This document shows, in pieces, positions 26,291-37,073 of a stretch of 64,000 nucleotides of DNA. Where the stretch lies: contig NC_081409.1 in assembly GCF_030272615.1 (NCBI RefSeq), positions 618,001,255 through 618,065,254 on the forward strand. The letters run 5' to 3'. The notes under the pieces were generated by a model. That model was not told where the DNA came from. It ran no database searches and worked only from the letters and a program-made list of their open reading frames with translations. The translations under genes were made by a program, and so were the position numbers. The stretch comes from Cryptomeria japonica. Its lineage: Eukaryota > Streptophyta > Pinopsida > Cupressales > Cupressaceae. The first letter of the stretch is position 1. Every line of letters begins with the position of its first letter.

Positions 26291-27509
26291 TGTAATGGTG
26301 GGAAAATGATGAGTGATAGATCAAGAGGAAAACTAACCCTTTCCCTCAAAGAGAGATGAGAGTTTCACTATTGATTATCCTTCAAGCACTTTTCACCATT
26401 ACATTAGGAAGATAAGGGATGATTCACTAGATCCAATCTCCACATAAAGATGATAGATTGAATTTTGAATGAATCAAGAATGTTGGGATGATCCCTTCTT
26501 CCTTTGTTTGATTTGGAAAAGAAATTGGTTAGGTTTATGTAGTGCAAAAGTGACAAAGAATCGATTATAACTTGAGATCAGAATATGGGATGAAGCTGTG
26601 TACCTGGATTTGGCAGTAAAATGTCGAGACGAAGTCACCTTGCAAATTTGGCGAAAAGTTGTCCGGACTGTGGCGGGAATGTACACGGTCCTCTGAAAAA
26701 TTTGCAAAACGAGAAGGATTTTTATGCCTATGCAAATGAAGCCCAAATCCGAAAGTACAGCTGGGCACCTGCAACCTACACACATAAAAGAGAGGGAAAT
26801 GTGTTGGGATTGGGGGTTTGCCTTTAGGTCAAACCCCACTTTTGGAATCAACCAAGTAATGAAAGAAAGTACTTGCAAGTAGATGTACATGAAAGACTGA
26901 ATTGTAAATCACTTCAAGGGAGATTGTAGTAGCAATGTTGATAGAAATGCTTGTGTGGAATTGAATGTTGAAATCAATCTCCTCTTCAATGGTTGAATCC
27001 TTGACTTGAATGCAACACCTATCCTTGAAGGGAGACTTGAGAATGCTCAATACTGGAAAAAGAATGCTTGAATGCTCTTGAATGTTTGATCGCTTGTGTA
27101 TACTCTAATCTTATCCAACTTCCACTTATCCAACTTATGCAAATGAGAGAGCGAATGCCCCCTTAAATACATGTTAGTGGATTTGATTTTCATCATGGGC
27201 CGACATCGGGAGAGTTTTCCTGCTCACTGCACAACCGACAATGCATGCTCTAGGAAGGTCCTGCCCCAAAATAGGGTAGGGAAAGGGGCGCAACGCCCCT
27301 ATCCTAGCGAGGATAGGGGCACTGCACCCCTATCCTACCCCTTTCTCCAGGTCAGAATGTGGACAGAGTGATGCGGAGGCCAAAGAAGAATCTCTTTCTG
27401 AAAGTCAAGCAATCTAGGGTCTCCGATCAGGCTAGAGGATTCGAATTTGCATGTGTGAGGACCCTAATGCAGTAAAAAATTGCTACGGTCGTAATTTTAT
27501 GACACTACA
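26291..27509 (-). repeat. Element V 5' LTR (about 1.22 kb)
   Basis: Ends TGTA...TACA. It shares with the W LTR the phrase around CCTGCAACCTACACACA and TTTGCCTTTAGGTCAAACCCC, the hairpin module (26665-26691) and a GC-rich palindromic island (27240-27350). Divergence from the W LTR is substantial, so V and W are separate subfamilies or V is much older. Confidence 0.78.
27285..27319. other. Overlapping strong hairpins in the V LTR
   Basis: GGGGCG-CAA-CGCCCC (27285-27299) overlaps CCCCTATCCT-AGCG-AGGATAGGGG (27296-27319), a perfect 10-bp stem with a 4-base loop. A third copy of the arm, CCCCTATCCTACCCC, follows at 27327-27341. The structures are mutually exclusive. Confidence 0.8.
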
Positions 27510-28035
27510 CCTATGTGATGGAAATGAATTCCTATGTTCCTTTGTTATATACAATGGTGCTATATACATGTAATTATGATATGCAACCCATATGTGATGA
27601 TGTACATTCTTGTGTTGTTAATTGTTAGATTATAACAATGTATGAATTTCTTATGCTTATGAGATGATGCCATGTGCTAATATGATGATTCTATATGCTT
27701 ATATGATGATGATATGTGCTTATATGATGGTTTATAATAATCATATACATGATTGATGCAAATGAAATGATGAAGTATATGCACAATGTATGTTAGATGA
27801 TATCTTATATGATTATGAACAAAGTGATGATGCATATGATACGTATATATAAAAATGATGATGTTAAGATATTTATTTGTATATATGTTATGAAATAGAA
27901 TAAATGCATTTGAAAAAATATGCTAATGTAATGATATATGATTCTATGCATTGAGAATAAACTTAAAATGAGATGGTTAATGATAATTGTGATAACTAAT
28001 GAACGTATAATTAACATATTTATCTACGGAAAAAA
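27510..28035. other. AT-rich stretch without genes, GATGATATGTGCTTATAT-like repeats
   Basis: Degenerate repeats of ATGATGATATGTGCTTATATGA type are concentrated in 27640-27740; further right the sequence is simple AT-rich. No coding signal. It may be the upstream part of the element ending in LTR U. Confidence 0.5.
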
Positions 28036-28980
28036 TGGGAAGTTTAAGCAGGAACCTAGGCGGGCGACCTGCCCTTTCGATTTCAATGAATCTGCAGGGG
28101 AATGCTGTAGACGCTAGCACTTAAGGACAACAAGTGGGTGAAAAGACTGGGAGCGGTTAGGATGACAACACGGTTTCTAAAGATGGAGACCCACAAAAGG
28201 TGGGGATTCCTGATGACCTTGGAAAGGGACCTCGTGATGTGGTTGGGGCGGAGTAAACTTTGGGCCTCCCTCTTTGGTATCAAACCCAGTGGTAAGTCGG
28301 CTTTCCCTCCTGTTAATAATATTTTGAATCTTGCTTCTAGGTGTTTTGCGATTGTTGTCCATGTTTTGGTGATTGATCACAATATCTCTATTATGGCTTT
28401 ATCATTAGTTAGAAAATTTATGGGTGCTAGGCCTAATATTGATGTTGTTAGATCTTTCGCTAAGAGGAGATGGCACCTGAAAGGGCATATTGAAATAACA
28501 ACTATGGCTAAAGGGTTATTCTCCTTTGCCTTCTCTTATGAAGAAGACTTGTCTGATGTTCTTTGTGGAGGCCCTTGGGTTATTGGGAAGACTTCATTGG
28601 ATTTGAAGCGTTGGTCCCCTAATCTGGAACTAAATGATGGTATTTTTGTTTTCGTCCTTGTTTGGGTTAGATTGCCTAGTTTTCCCTTGGAGTTCTAGCA
28701 TGAGGATGTATTTAAGGGTTTGGCTAGCTCATTTGGGGAACTTCTTTCTGTTGTATCAATGACGACAACTAGTAAAAAAATGGTTTATGCAGGGATCTGT
28801 GTTTATATTAATCAAAATACTGATCTCCCATCCTCTGTGGATATCATTTCTAGGTTGGGGAAATGGACCTAGCTAGTTGAGTTTGAGACTATGCCTTTTG
28901 TCTGTTTTAAATGTAAAAAATCCTGGCATTGGGCTAAAAAATGTCCTCTGCAGATTAATAAGGTTGTTTCCCCCCTAAAG
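28036..28980 (+). pseudogene. DUF4283 / zf-CCHC_4 ORF (LINE ORF1-like) remnant
   Basis: A possible ATG lies at 28036 (MGSLSRNLGGRPALSISMN), then a frameshift. The main frame at about 28250-28698 carries the DUF4283 pattern: LVRKFMGARPNIDVVRSFAKR, then LKGHIEITTMAKGLFSFAF, GPWVIGK, LDLKRWSPNLELNDG and VWVRLPSFPLEF. After an in-frame TAG at 28696 the frame continues to a zinc knuckle, CFKCKKSWHWAKKCP (about 28907-28951). This domain pair is typical of ORF1 of plant L1-type LINEs and of related fragments. No LINE endonuclease or reverse transcriptase follows; instead a polypurine tract and an LTR come next at 29065/29083, so it may lie inside an LTR element. Confidence 0.75.
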
Positions 28981-29064
28981 CAAATTTTGGATACAATAAT
29001 GACCTGCATAAGTAGATTTGGAGAGAAAAACTATTTGTTCTCAGGTTTCTAGGAGTAAGCCTAG

Positions 29065-29080
29065 GTAAAGGGGGGGGGAG
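29065..29080 (+). other. Polypurine tract before LTR U
   Basis: GTAAAGGGGGGGGGAG ends two bases before the LTR start TGTAGTGCCCC at 29083. It marks what follows as a 3' LTR in plus orientation. Confidence 0.75.
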
Positions 29081-29082
29081 AA

Positions 29083-32000
29083 TGTAGTGCCCCTCCCTAA
29101 TTCATCTTTCTTTTATGCATTGATAGACTTTATGACTTAGATTAGACTCTTTTGTGATGCTTATGATTGATACTTATGTCTCTATTATATTTTAGATACT
29201 TATAGTTGATATTCGACATTGCATATTAATAGTTGGCATATTATGGTTTCATGTGGATGATGATATATATACATTCAGGTTTTATTATGATGATTTAACA
29301 AATGGATATTCGTGAGCACTCATTATATGTTGTGGAGGTTTATATTTTCTTATGATAATATCATGTTATGTGCTAACCCTACTTCATATTTTATGAGATA
29401 TGTTGATGCTATTAATAATGCTATGGTTTCCATGATTGTATTATCATTATATTCATGAAAGAGATGATGTTATACCACTCATTTATGAGTAGGGTGTGAT
29501 TTTGATTTTCTCTTTCACCTATCTAATTATTTCATGTTATATGCAAATATTTTTTGTTTTATAGATGTTAGTGTGGTGCAGGGTTACAGGTACTAGACAT
29601 TGACTCCACTTGGTTTTGCAGGTCTAAGCATGTCTCTAATCCTAATGGCAAGTTGATTAGAGGTGACATGGAACCCTATCACACACTCTAAGCGTATTTG
29701 GTACCTTGTCAGTTCTAGAGTCTTGGTTAGAGTTGCCTTGTTGGTTGTTATGTGGTATTTTATGCCATCCTATGATGGGATGCCTTGTGAAGTTGTGATT
29801 ATTAATTAGTTAATTTATATAGATTATTAATGTCTAAAATTAATTTGGTTGGCATTAATATAAATATAAATATAACTTTTTATTGGGGTTATAATTAAAT
29901 AAATTAATGTTATGTTGAGGCTTTATATTTGATTGAACATTTATATTATTTGTGCATTTGATTTATTTAATTTATTGAATAATGGTTAATTTGATTATTA
30001 TTTAATTGGCTATTTTATTAATTGATCAATTTACTTATTTGCTTTATTGTTTATTTACTTTTCTCCCTTATTGATTTAATTAATTGTTTACCTCATTTTA
30101 TTTATTATTTATTTTACTTACCCTTTTCTTCTATTGGTTGAATTTGGAAGATAATGTTACTTAATAATAGCTTATCTTGATTTTCATATTGGTTGGTAAA
30201 GTTTATTATTAATTTTATCATTTTTATTTTGTGTTGTGATGAGGTATGGTTTGAGGATTAATTTTAAATATGAATTTTTGATTTTATTGTGGGGTTCTTT
30301 TGCTGGAGAAATTATTGAAGTTTTAGATTTTTGGTTTGACTAGATTTTTCTATGAGCATTTGAGGATTTCAAGCTTTGCAATTTGGATTGCATTATTTAT
30401 ACATCTTGGATTTGCTTGGCAACTTCAATATTCTTCTTCAAATTTCATAGACCTTTCTTCAATTCACTAGGTCGATGATTGTTGTCCTTCTTATGCATTT
30501 GCTTCGTGAAAAGATTGTCTGTTAAAGATTGTTTGCTGGGTGTTGGAAGGGAATTATATGTATTAAGTAAAATTGACATTTAATTATTTAATTTGGATTT
30601 ACTTGTTAATGGGTATTTTTGGACTTTGATTTGCTGTGAATTCTTTTGTTGAGTTTTGGCTACTCCTTCCTTGTTTGGTTGCTATATGAGAGGATTGGTT
30701 TCTATCACCTTGTATATGTTGTGATGATCTTGAATGATCTTGAATTTCCTTCATTGAGGTTGTGTGAAGATTGGATTCAATACTAGAGTTTTGATTGTTC
30801 TTTGTCATTATGGTGATTGAGCTTGGAGTCTATGGTTTTTGCTTCCCTATTTTGATATGTTTGTTTATGTATTATGATGAGGATGCCTTATTTTATTTGT
30901 GTTTGGAATCAAAAAATTTATTCTAGCATTTTCTACACATAATCGTAAAGTTTATCTTGCATCTGTGTCAATTTTTTGTCTTTATTTCAAATGTGCTAGT
31001 CTAGTGAATTTATGCACTACTTGTTTGAGTGTATGTGCCATATTGTCCTATAAATGTGCTATTCTATATCATGTATGTGCTATTGTATCTCACATATGTT
31101 CCATTTTATCTGTCAAAAGTGCTAACCTGTGCAACATATAGGCCAGACTGTATTCGGTATGCACTGTTTTGCCTATCAAAAGCACCATTTTGTTAGGTAA
31201 ATGCTCCAGTGTATTGTGTATGTGTGCAAGTGTAATGTGTATATGCACCAATTTACCACTGATCCAGATGTTTCTCTATTTCAAGGGTGTTTTATATATC
31301 ATTTTTTTTGAGTCTGTATTTTCACCAGAGGTTTGATTTTGGGTTTTTCATTGGTCCCCTGTGTTGATCTCCCAGTTTTTATTCTTATGGATTTGTAATG
31401 TGGATTATTAAATTGTATTGTGGCTCTTGGGAGAGTTTGTTATACTTGCAGAGATTGTTGGAAATCATTATTGTGGCTATATTTTGCATGATTGATTTGT
31501 TGGGAATGATCTCTTTGGCTATGCCTTGCTAGTGATTATTGGAATCTCTTGTGGGAAAAATTACATTGTTGAATATTGGTTTCTTGATTTTCTATTATTA
31601 TATGATGTCATTGGTATTGGCATTTGGATTCATAATGATTATGGATCAATTGGTTATTGGAACCTTTGGGTGATTGTTCTATGAGATTCTTGAGATTCCA
31701 TGTGTATTTATTGTATTGATGATTTACCCTAGGTATAGGAACATGATAGAGGGAGTGGCTTCCAAGTGAGTGTCAGGGCCCACAAGTGGCTACTAATCTC
31801 ATTGGAAGTTTCTTTTAATCAAGTGATAATTTTAATTAAATTAATTTAGGGGTTCGAGTAGATTTCACATTAAACAAGCTAATTTGTGGTGCCCCAATCA
31901 TGTCCTAGTGTGCTAGGACATGGATAACATGAGATTGGGAAGGCCTAGAATGACATGACTATACTCCCTTGTCTTCATAAAATATTGAATTGGTTTCACA

Positions 32001-32814
32001 AGGGTATCACTTGGGCATCAAGGTTTAGAGAGAGTATATTAGGGAAACCCTTGTTGATGGGCATTAAATTCTAGAGACCACTAGGGAAACCCTTGTTGAT
32101 AGCATGTGATGACACTCTTTGCCTACATGAGTCCTACTACCTTAGCCTTGATTTGATGGTTGCCTCTGATAGTTTTTTGGTGATTTATGATTAAGCCTTG
32201 TTGAGTATGTTGAGAGATTGTTGGAACTACTTATCTATGTTGTCATTGATGTCGAATATAGTGATCCAGATTCATCCAGATTGATATGTGAGATGGTATA
32301 TTCATTAGATGTTGTATATGTTGTGTTATAGCACAATGGAAGATAGGTATGTATGTTCTAGATTGTGGATCCTTGTTGTTGCTGGTGATGTTACTATCAT
32401 AGTTTTTGATACATGATCATTGCCCCAAAATCATGACATGAGTGTATGGATGTGAGATTTTTTTTGGCGTTGGTTGTGACATTTGGTCTTGTGCTTCAGA
32501 AGTTGTTCTCCTGATGTCATGGTTCAATTGTATGTTTGGATATGATATTCGCATGCTTCGATTTCCTCTAGTTTCTTTGATCATTTTCATGTCTTGAATC
32601 ATGCAATGATGACTTGGATCATGATTATTGTGCCCCAAAATTTTTGGTCTTAGCTATGATTCGGTTGTTCCATTTTGTGCTTCGGTAATTATGGCATTCT
32701 AGTAGCGTGTTGTATTGGTGCTTCGGGGACATATTCTTTTCTTGTCTAGTTGACTTTGAAGAACTATATTCTTCTCCAGTGATTGTAACATGTCATTAAA
32801 ATGTTCTTTTGTTA
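29083..32814 (+). repeat. LTR U (3' LTR, right edge uncertain)
   Basis: Starts TGTAGTGCCCCTCCC. It shares with LTRs Y and Z the block TTGACTCCACTTGG...AGGTCTAAGCATG (about 29590-29630), an ATTTAATT-rich stretch (29800-30130), and the block AAGGCCTAGAATGACATG...TTGTCTTCAT...GATGACACTCT (31945-32115). The far end was not found; sequence of copia element C1 takes over somewhere before about 32815. It contains a degenerate repeat near 30960-31260. No coding frames of interest. Confidence 0.6.
30960..31260 (+). repeat. Degenerate TGTGC(T/C)ATT... repeat in LTR U
   Basis: Roughly ten imperfect units of 26-32 bp with phrases such as ATGTGCTATTCTATATCATG and ATGTGCTATTGTATCTCAC. It sits at about the same distance after the shared LTR block as the GGTAGC minisatellite in LTR Z, but the unit sequences are unrelated. 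Confidence 0.6.
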
Positions 32815-33543
32815 AATATTTTAGAGGCCGACTTGATGTATATTTCAAATTGATACATGTATATACATAGGTATGATTTTTTTAGGAGAAGAATATATGA
32901 GGGAGAGTGTATGTATGTGGATGTGTGAAAGTGGAATGAGCATGAGTGAAGAGTAGTAGTGGTATGCGACAGAGGTAAAAATTTGGTTTGGGATGAGAAG
33001 ATTGGTCTAGTGAGTTGGTGAAATGATTTGCAGAGGTTCTTAACCAGATGTGTTGCAGATAGTCAGTGTATTCCTGCAAGTTTGAGAAGTGATTTGCAGA
33101 GGTTCTTAACCGAATTGTTACAAGAAATTAGTGTGTTGTCAAAGATTCAATTGGAACTATTTACATGCATGTGCATATGCAACTTTCTCAATTCACTCCT
33201 TTTGGTAGTAAGCCTTTCTGGCAGTAAGACAATTGTATTTGAGCAATAAGATCTTGGATATTGAGCCCTTTGGGTAGTGAGCCCTCTAGAAGTGAGCCTA
33301 TTTTTGTAACCTCATATAGCTAGTTATATTATCTTGAGAATTAACCCTCTCTACAGTTTCTCCCTCTTTGGGTTTTCCATGTAAAAAAAATATTTGGGGT
33401 CTCTTTTGTGTCTGTGTTATGAAATTCATTTTCATGTTTTCAAGGATAATTAAGATTAAGTTAAGATCAACATATTATCTATTTCAGTGTTAGAATTTGA
33501 GTTGAATACCGATTCACCCCCTCTTAGTATTTTGGTCTATTCA
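32815..33543 (+). repeat. Copia element C1, 5' LTR (left edge uncertain)
   Basis: The right edge is fixed by the PBS that follows (33549). The part 33070-33543 is homologous to the 3' LTR pieces 34817-35014 and 52025-52348. The left edge is a guess: TGTTAAATATTTTAG at about 32815 is a possible start, but no target duplication supports it. A short internal duplication (GATTTGCAGAGGTTCTTAACC) occurs at about 33027 and 33091. Confidence 0.6.
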
Positions 33544-33548
33544 ATAAT

Positions 33549-33560
33549 TGGTATCAGAGC
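33549..33560 (+). other. Primer-binding site of C1
   Basis: TGGTATCAGAGC is a perfect match to the initiator-Met tRNA complement, five bases after the LTR end ...CTATTCA at 33543. Confidence 0.9.
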
Positions 33561-33612
33561 CTGGTCCCTTGCTAATAGCTTAATTGCTTGAGGGAGATAT
33601 TGATTTGAACAA

Positions 33613-34640
33613 ATGGCTCCTACAAAAAGGGATGGAGAATATCATTTGGATGAAGAATTGAAGAGAACCCTTGAAGATCTTGATAGTGTGGAATCTAAGA
33701 ATGAATAATTGAAAGAGAATGTGAAGGTGTGAATGAATGTGTGCAAAAGATGAGAGATCCAATCTGGAAGTTCAAAGAAAGGGCATAGAGAGGTTAGCAA
33801 TGAATTGAAGCAAGAAAATGAGACTATTATGAATCTAAAATTATAGATAGAAGAAAGAAAGAAGGTGGAAGAAAGCCTAAAGAATGCAGTTAATCTAAAG
33901 TCTGAAGAAAATGGGAAGTTAGAACAAGAATTGATGAAGCTAAAGTTTGTGAAAGCAATGTGTTGTTGGATCAACTATTGTCAATGAAAAAATCTCACAA
34001 GGATAAGGAAGGATTAGGATTCAATGGTGATTGTTCAAAAGACAAAAGTAAAGGGAAAGGAAAGATGAAGATTGAAAATAAGATTGAAGGTGCAAATAAA
34101 GTTCGGACTTCTAAACCTACTACATTTACACCTCTAATTCAACAACCTAATGCTCAAAGGTACCCATCATTTAATGGCTATTATTTTTAGTGAAATTATT
34201 GGACATAAATCTACAGATTGCAGAAGAAATGTGAATCAGAGTATTCAATGCTTTGGATGTGGAAATTCTAGACATAAGGCTAACAACTTTAGTAGTCAAG
34301 TTAATAATAAAATTTATAGATTGTTTGTGAATGGAATAAATGGATCGCAAGTGAATGTATTTTTTCAAGGTCAATGTCAAACATGTGATAAATTTGGTCA
34401 TAAAGCTAATTAGTGTAGATTCAAAGGAATTTTGGTGAATTCAGGACAAAATAAGGTAAAGTGATATAATTGCAACATATATGGACATTTTTATAACAAT
34501 TGCAGGAATGGGAAGGCTCTAGAAAATAAAACTAAAAATAATGTTATGGTATGGAAAAAGAAGAAATCTACTGAGCCCTCTACACCTGAATCTGGCATGG
34601 GTGCTTCTTCCTTCAGAAAATGATCAGGTAGTTAGTGCTC
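33613..34640 (+). pseudogene. C1 gag with several zinc knuckles (copia-type), no pol
   Basis: ATG at 33613 (MAPTKRDGEYHLDEELKRTL) is followed by a Lys/Glu-rich coiled-coil-like region with stops and shifts. From 34200 there is a series of CCHC knuckles: a decayed first one (GHKSTDC), C-F-G-C-G-N-S-R-H-K-A-N at 34249, C-Q-T-C-D-K-F-G-H-K-A-N at 34375, and a third near 34471 with its second Cys changed to Tyr. Multiple knuckles of this type occur in long copia Gag proteins. The next expected domain, protease, never appears; instead LTR sequence follows at 34817, so pol is deleted. Confidence 0.75.
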
Positions 34641-34816
34641 AAGGGGAGATTTAATGAAAAATCTATTTGTCCCCCCTATGAGAAGGAAATGCTTGTGAAA
34701 AAACAAGTTGGTGTTGATATTGCTGATGATGTATGTTTTGATAGATTGTGCATGTAGAAGAGTAAATTTTTAGCTGGTGTCATGTTCATAAGACATTTTT
34801 GCGATGAAACCCTAGG

Positions 34817-35014
34817 TATTCCAATAAGTTTGAGAAGTGATTTGTAGAGTTTCATAACTGAATCTGTTGAAAGTATCTAGTGTGTTGTCAGAGCTTCAAC
34901 TATAACTATTTTCATGCATGTGTAGATGCAAATTTCTTAGTTCACTCCTTTTGGCACTAATCCTTTTTGGTAATAAACCAACTGTATTTGATCAATAAGC
35001 TCTCTAGGAAGTGA
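34817..35014 (+). repeat. C1 3' LTR, left piece, cut by the CACTA element
   Basis: Homologous to 33070-33270 of the 5' LTR (CAAGTTTGAGAAGTGATTTG, AGTGTGTTGTCA, TTCACTCCTTTTGG). It ends with TGA at 35012-35014, the target duplication of the CACTA transposon. The remainder of the LTR resumes at 52025. Its own 5' portion is not recognisable. Confidence 0.85.
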
Positions 35015-35260
35015 CACTAGTACATTCGGAGCTGATTTCTGATGTCCGTTTGTCGGATTTTCGATGAATTTTCGTTGGAGTGTCGACAAAATCCACCGTC
35101 GAAAACTCGACATTGGATTGGTCGACGATGCCATGCCCGTCGGAAATTCGACAATCCAATGGACTCTGCCGATGGTCAAAGAAGTCATCAGTCAAAAGCT
35201 TGGTATTCATCGTAATTCTGACGATGACCATTTTTATAAAAAAAAAGTAATAATTATCAT
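35015..35260. repeat. Left subterminal region of the CACTA element
   Basis: Contains several copies of a roughly 16-bp, partly palindromic motif of the form CGTCGGAAATTCGAC in both orientations (for example near 35040-35075, 35090-35115 and 35135-35155, and a looser one near 35205). The right end has similar motifs. In En/Spm such subterminal motifs bind TNPA; that role here is inferred. Confidence 0.75.
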
Positions 35261-35473
35261 CGATATAAAAAAAAATAATACTTGAGAAAAGACCTTTTGG
35301 TTTCTAATTTGGCATTACTGTACTATTCACTTAAGCAATGGGTCCATTTATCATAAAAGTGTTCTCCCCTTGTCATTTACCTAGGCGGTCCCTTTAAATA
35401 TTTTATTCTTGTTCGCTTTTAATCTGCCTTTTCTAATGTCCATCAGGCCTTATAAGCATCATACAATTTTCTG

Positions 35474-36760
35474 TTGATCTGACAACTCGCATTGATTCAT
35501 GACCAAAACGTGCTTGAAACTTAGTTTCTGCAAAGTAGCAAAAGGCGAAGGTGGACCCGACATATAGGTTTGGACCAAAGCTAAACACCAATCAAGTTTC
35601 ATTTGATCGGACAGACATCATGGTTTCGTGAGATCAAGCTGAATGTGTTTTAACCTTCGCAAAATGGCGAAAGGGTTTGGCGGGTCCCAGAGATAAGCGG
35701 TCTTCTTTGGTTAAAGAATGATCGGGTTGGAAAAAGATCAATGGCTTCTCATTGTTTCATGGCTGGGAGATGCATGAGCTATACCTTCAGCGAAATAGTG
35801 AAAAGGTGGAGGGTCCCGCTAAGAGTGGTAGTAAATGTGGTAACCCCAGTTGGCGATGACATGGTAGTGACAAGGCATTGAGTTGGCGGTATACAGTGGG
35901 TCTAGGAAAGGTTGTCATAAAAAGAGTAAACAATGAGCAAGTTCTTGAGATCTAATGGCTCGTGTGAATTCGCAAAGATAAGATGCTAGCAAGTTAGTCA
36001 TTGCGAAGTAGCGAAAAGGCTGATGGGCCCAAGGGATAGGCATGGTATGAAGTTAAAAGTAGATCATGTCTGTTTTGATCTAACAGTTCTCGTGGTTTCG
36101 TGGCTGCAAGCCAAGCAAAGAATAATGTTTGCGAACTCACGAAAGACAGGTGGAAATCACACGGAGGAGTGACGTGACATGTGGTTTAAAAAAGTGGTTG
36201 AGGGCCCACCTAGGTGTAACCAGTAGTTATGTGGGAATAGTAAAAGGGAATATGTGGCAGATTAAGGGTGGAACCAAAAGGAGTTTCCAGGGCTAATGGC
36301 CAACTGCCATGTGGTGTTTATTAACCAGATAACAAGTGGGGTAAGTAATTCTCGGATAAAGGGCCCACGTAAAAGGCATTCATCTCAAGATTGATCCAAC
36401 ACTTCTCATTGTTTCATGACCAGAAGATGCCCGTAGCTTAAACTCAGTGAAATGGCAAAAACTGTTAGCTGTCAAGATGAGGTGTGGTTAGTTAAAAGGA
36501 TTGACAGTCTCGGTTGGAGTTAAAGGCTAGGTGATTTGAGTTTGATCTAACGCTTGGCGCGGCCTCATGAAGGAAAAGTGCACAACTATTAAACTCTGCG
36601 AAGTGGCGAAAAGGAGGTAGGGCCCGATACTTAAGCATAGAGATTAAACGGAGATAAAGGTGATGTTAGTTCTCGAGATCCAACGACCAGCGTTGTTTCG
36701 TGAAAGAAAAGAGCACGGGTTTTATGTTCTGCGAAGTAGCGAAAGAGCGAAACAGAGGAA
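35474..36760 (+). repeat. Array of eight ~80-bp composite modules upstream of the cargo ORF
   Basis: Each module has a left box like TTGATCTAACGGTTCTCGTG plus GTTTCGTG (starts near 35474, 35603, 35736, 35948, 36076, 36390, 36542, 36676). Each also has a right box like GCGAAGTAGCGAAAA (starts near 35530, 35659, 35790, 36003, 36131, 36447, 36598, 36731). Most are followed by GG.GGGTCC or GGGCCC. The distance from left to right box is 54-57 bp in all eight, while the sequence between is much less conserved. Module spacing is about 130 bp, with larger gaps at 35820-35940 and 36180-36380. The array ends about 310 bp before the ORF start. Role unknown; a binding-site array for transposase or a promoter of the cargo are both possible. 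Confidence 0.85.
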
Positions 36761-37073
36761 AGACTTAGAGAAATTATGACCCATTGGAGCCAGTTTTGAA
36801 TTCGATTTGGCGAATTTAATTCTGAAAAGAAAGCTGAAGCATGCAGAGTTAATTTCTAAAAACTTAAATGCCAACTTGCCCTTTTCAGTTCGCATCATCT
36901 TGATTGCTAAGTATTGTTTCATCAAAGTTTGTTGCAGAGCGATTTTCTTCAGGCAAATAATCAGGTTTCTTGTGCTTTTATTGATAAATCTTGGTTTGTT
37001 CTCAAACACTACTATGTGAATTACTTCATTAGAGGTCTGTGCTAGCTTTTAGTGGTATAATTGTTTGACTAGA

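Larger units (their letters stand above)
24313..27509 (-). mobile_element. Element V: truncated gag-type LTR element of the W family
   Basis: A 5' LTR (26291-27509, minus), a leader, and the first part of gag remain. The gag sequence closely resembles that of W (55821-57829), and the LTR shares several blocks with the W LTR. It is cut near 24312, within the region matching ...NNLAQTISSLQQ of W, next to copia RNase H sequence. The 3' portion and the 3' LTR are missing. Confidence 0.82.

Noticed and set aside
35474-36760. Eight-module array as a SINE or tRNA-gene cluster
   Set aside because: No A/B-box pair, no tRNA fold, no 3' tails or target duplications around units, and all are in one orientation with fixed inner spacing.
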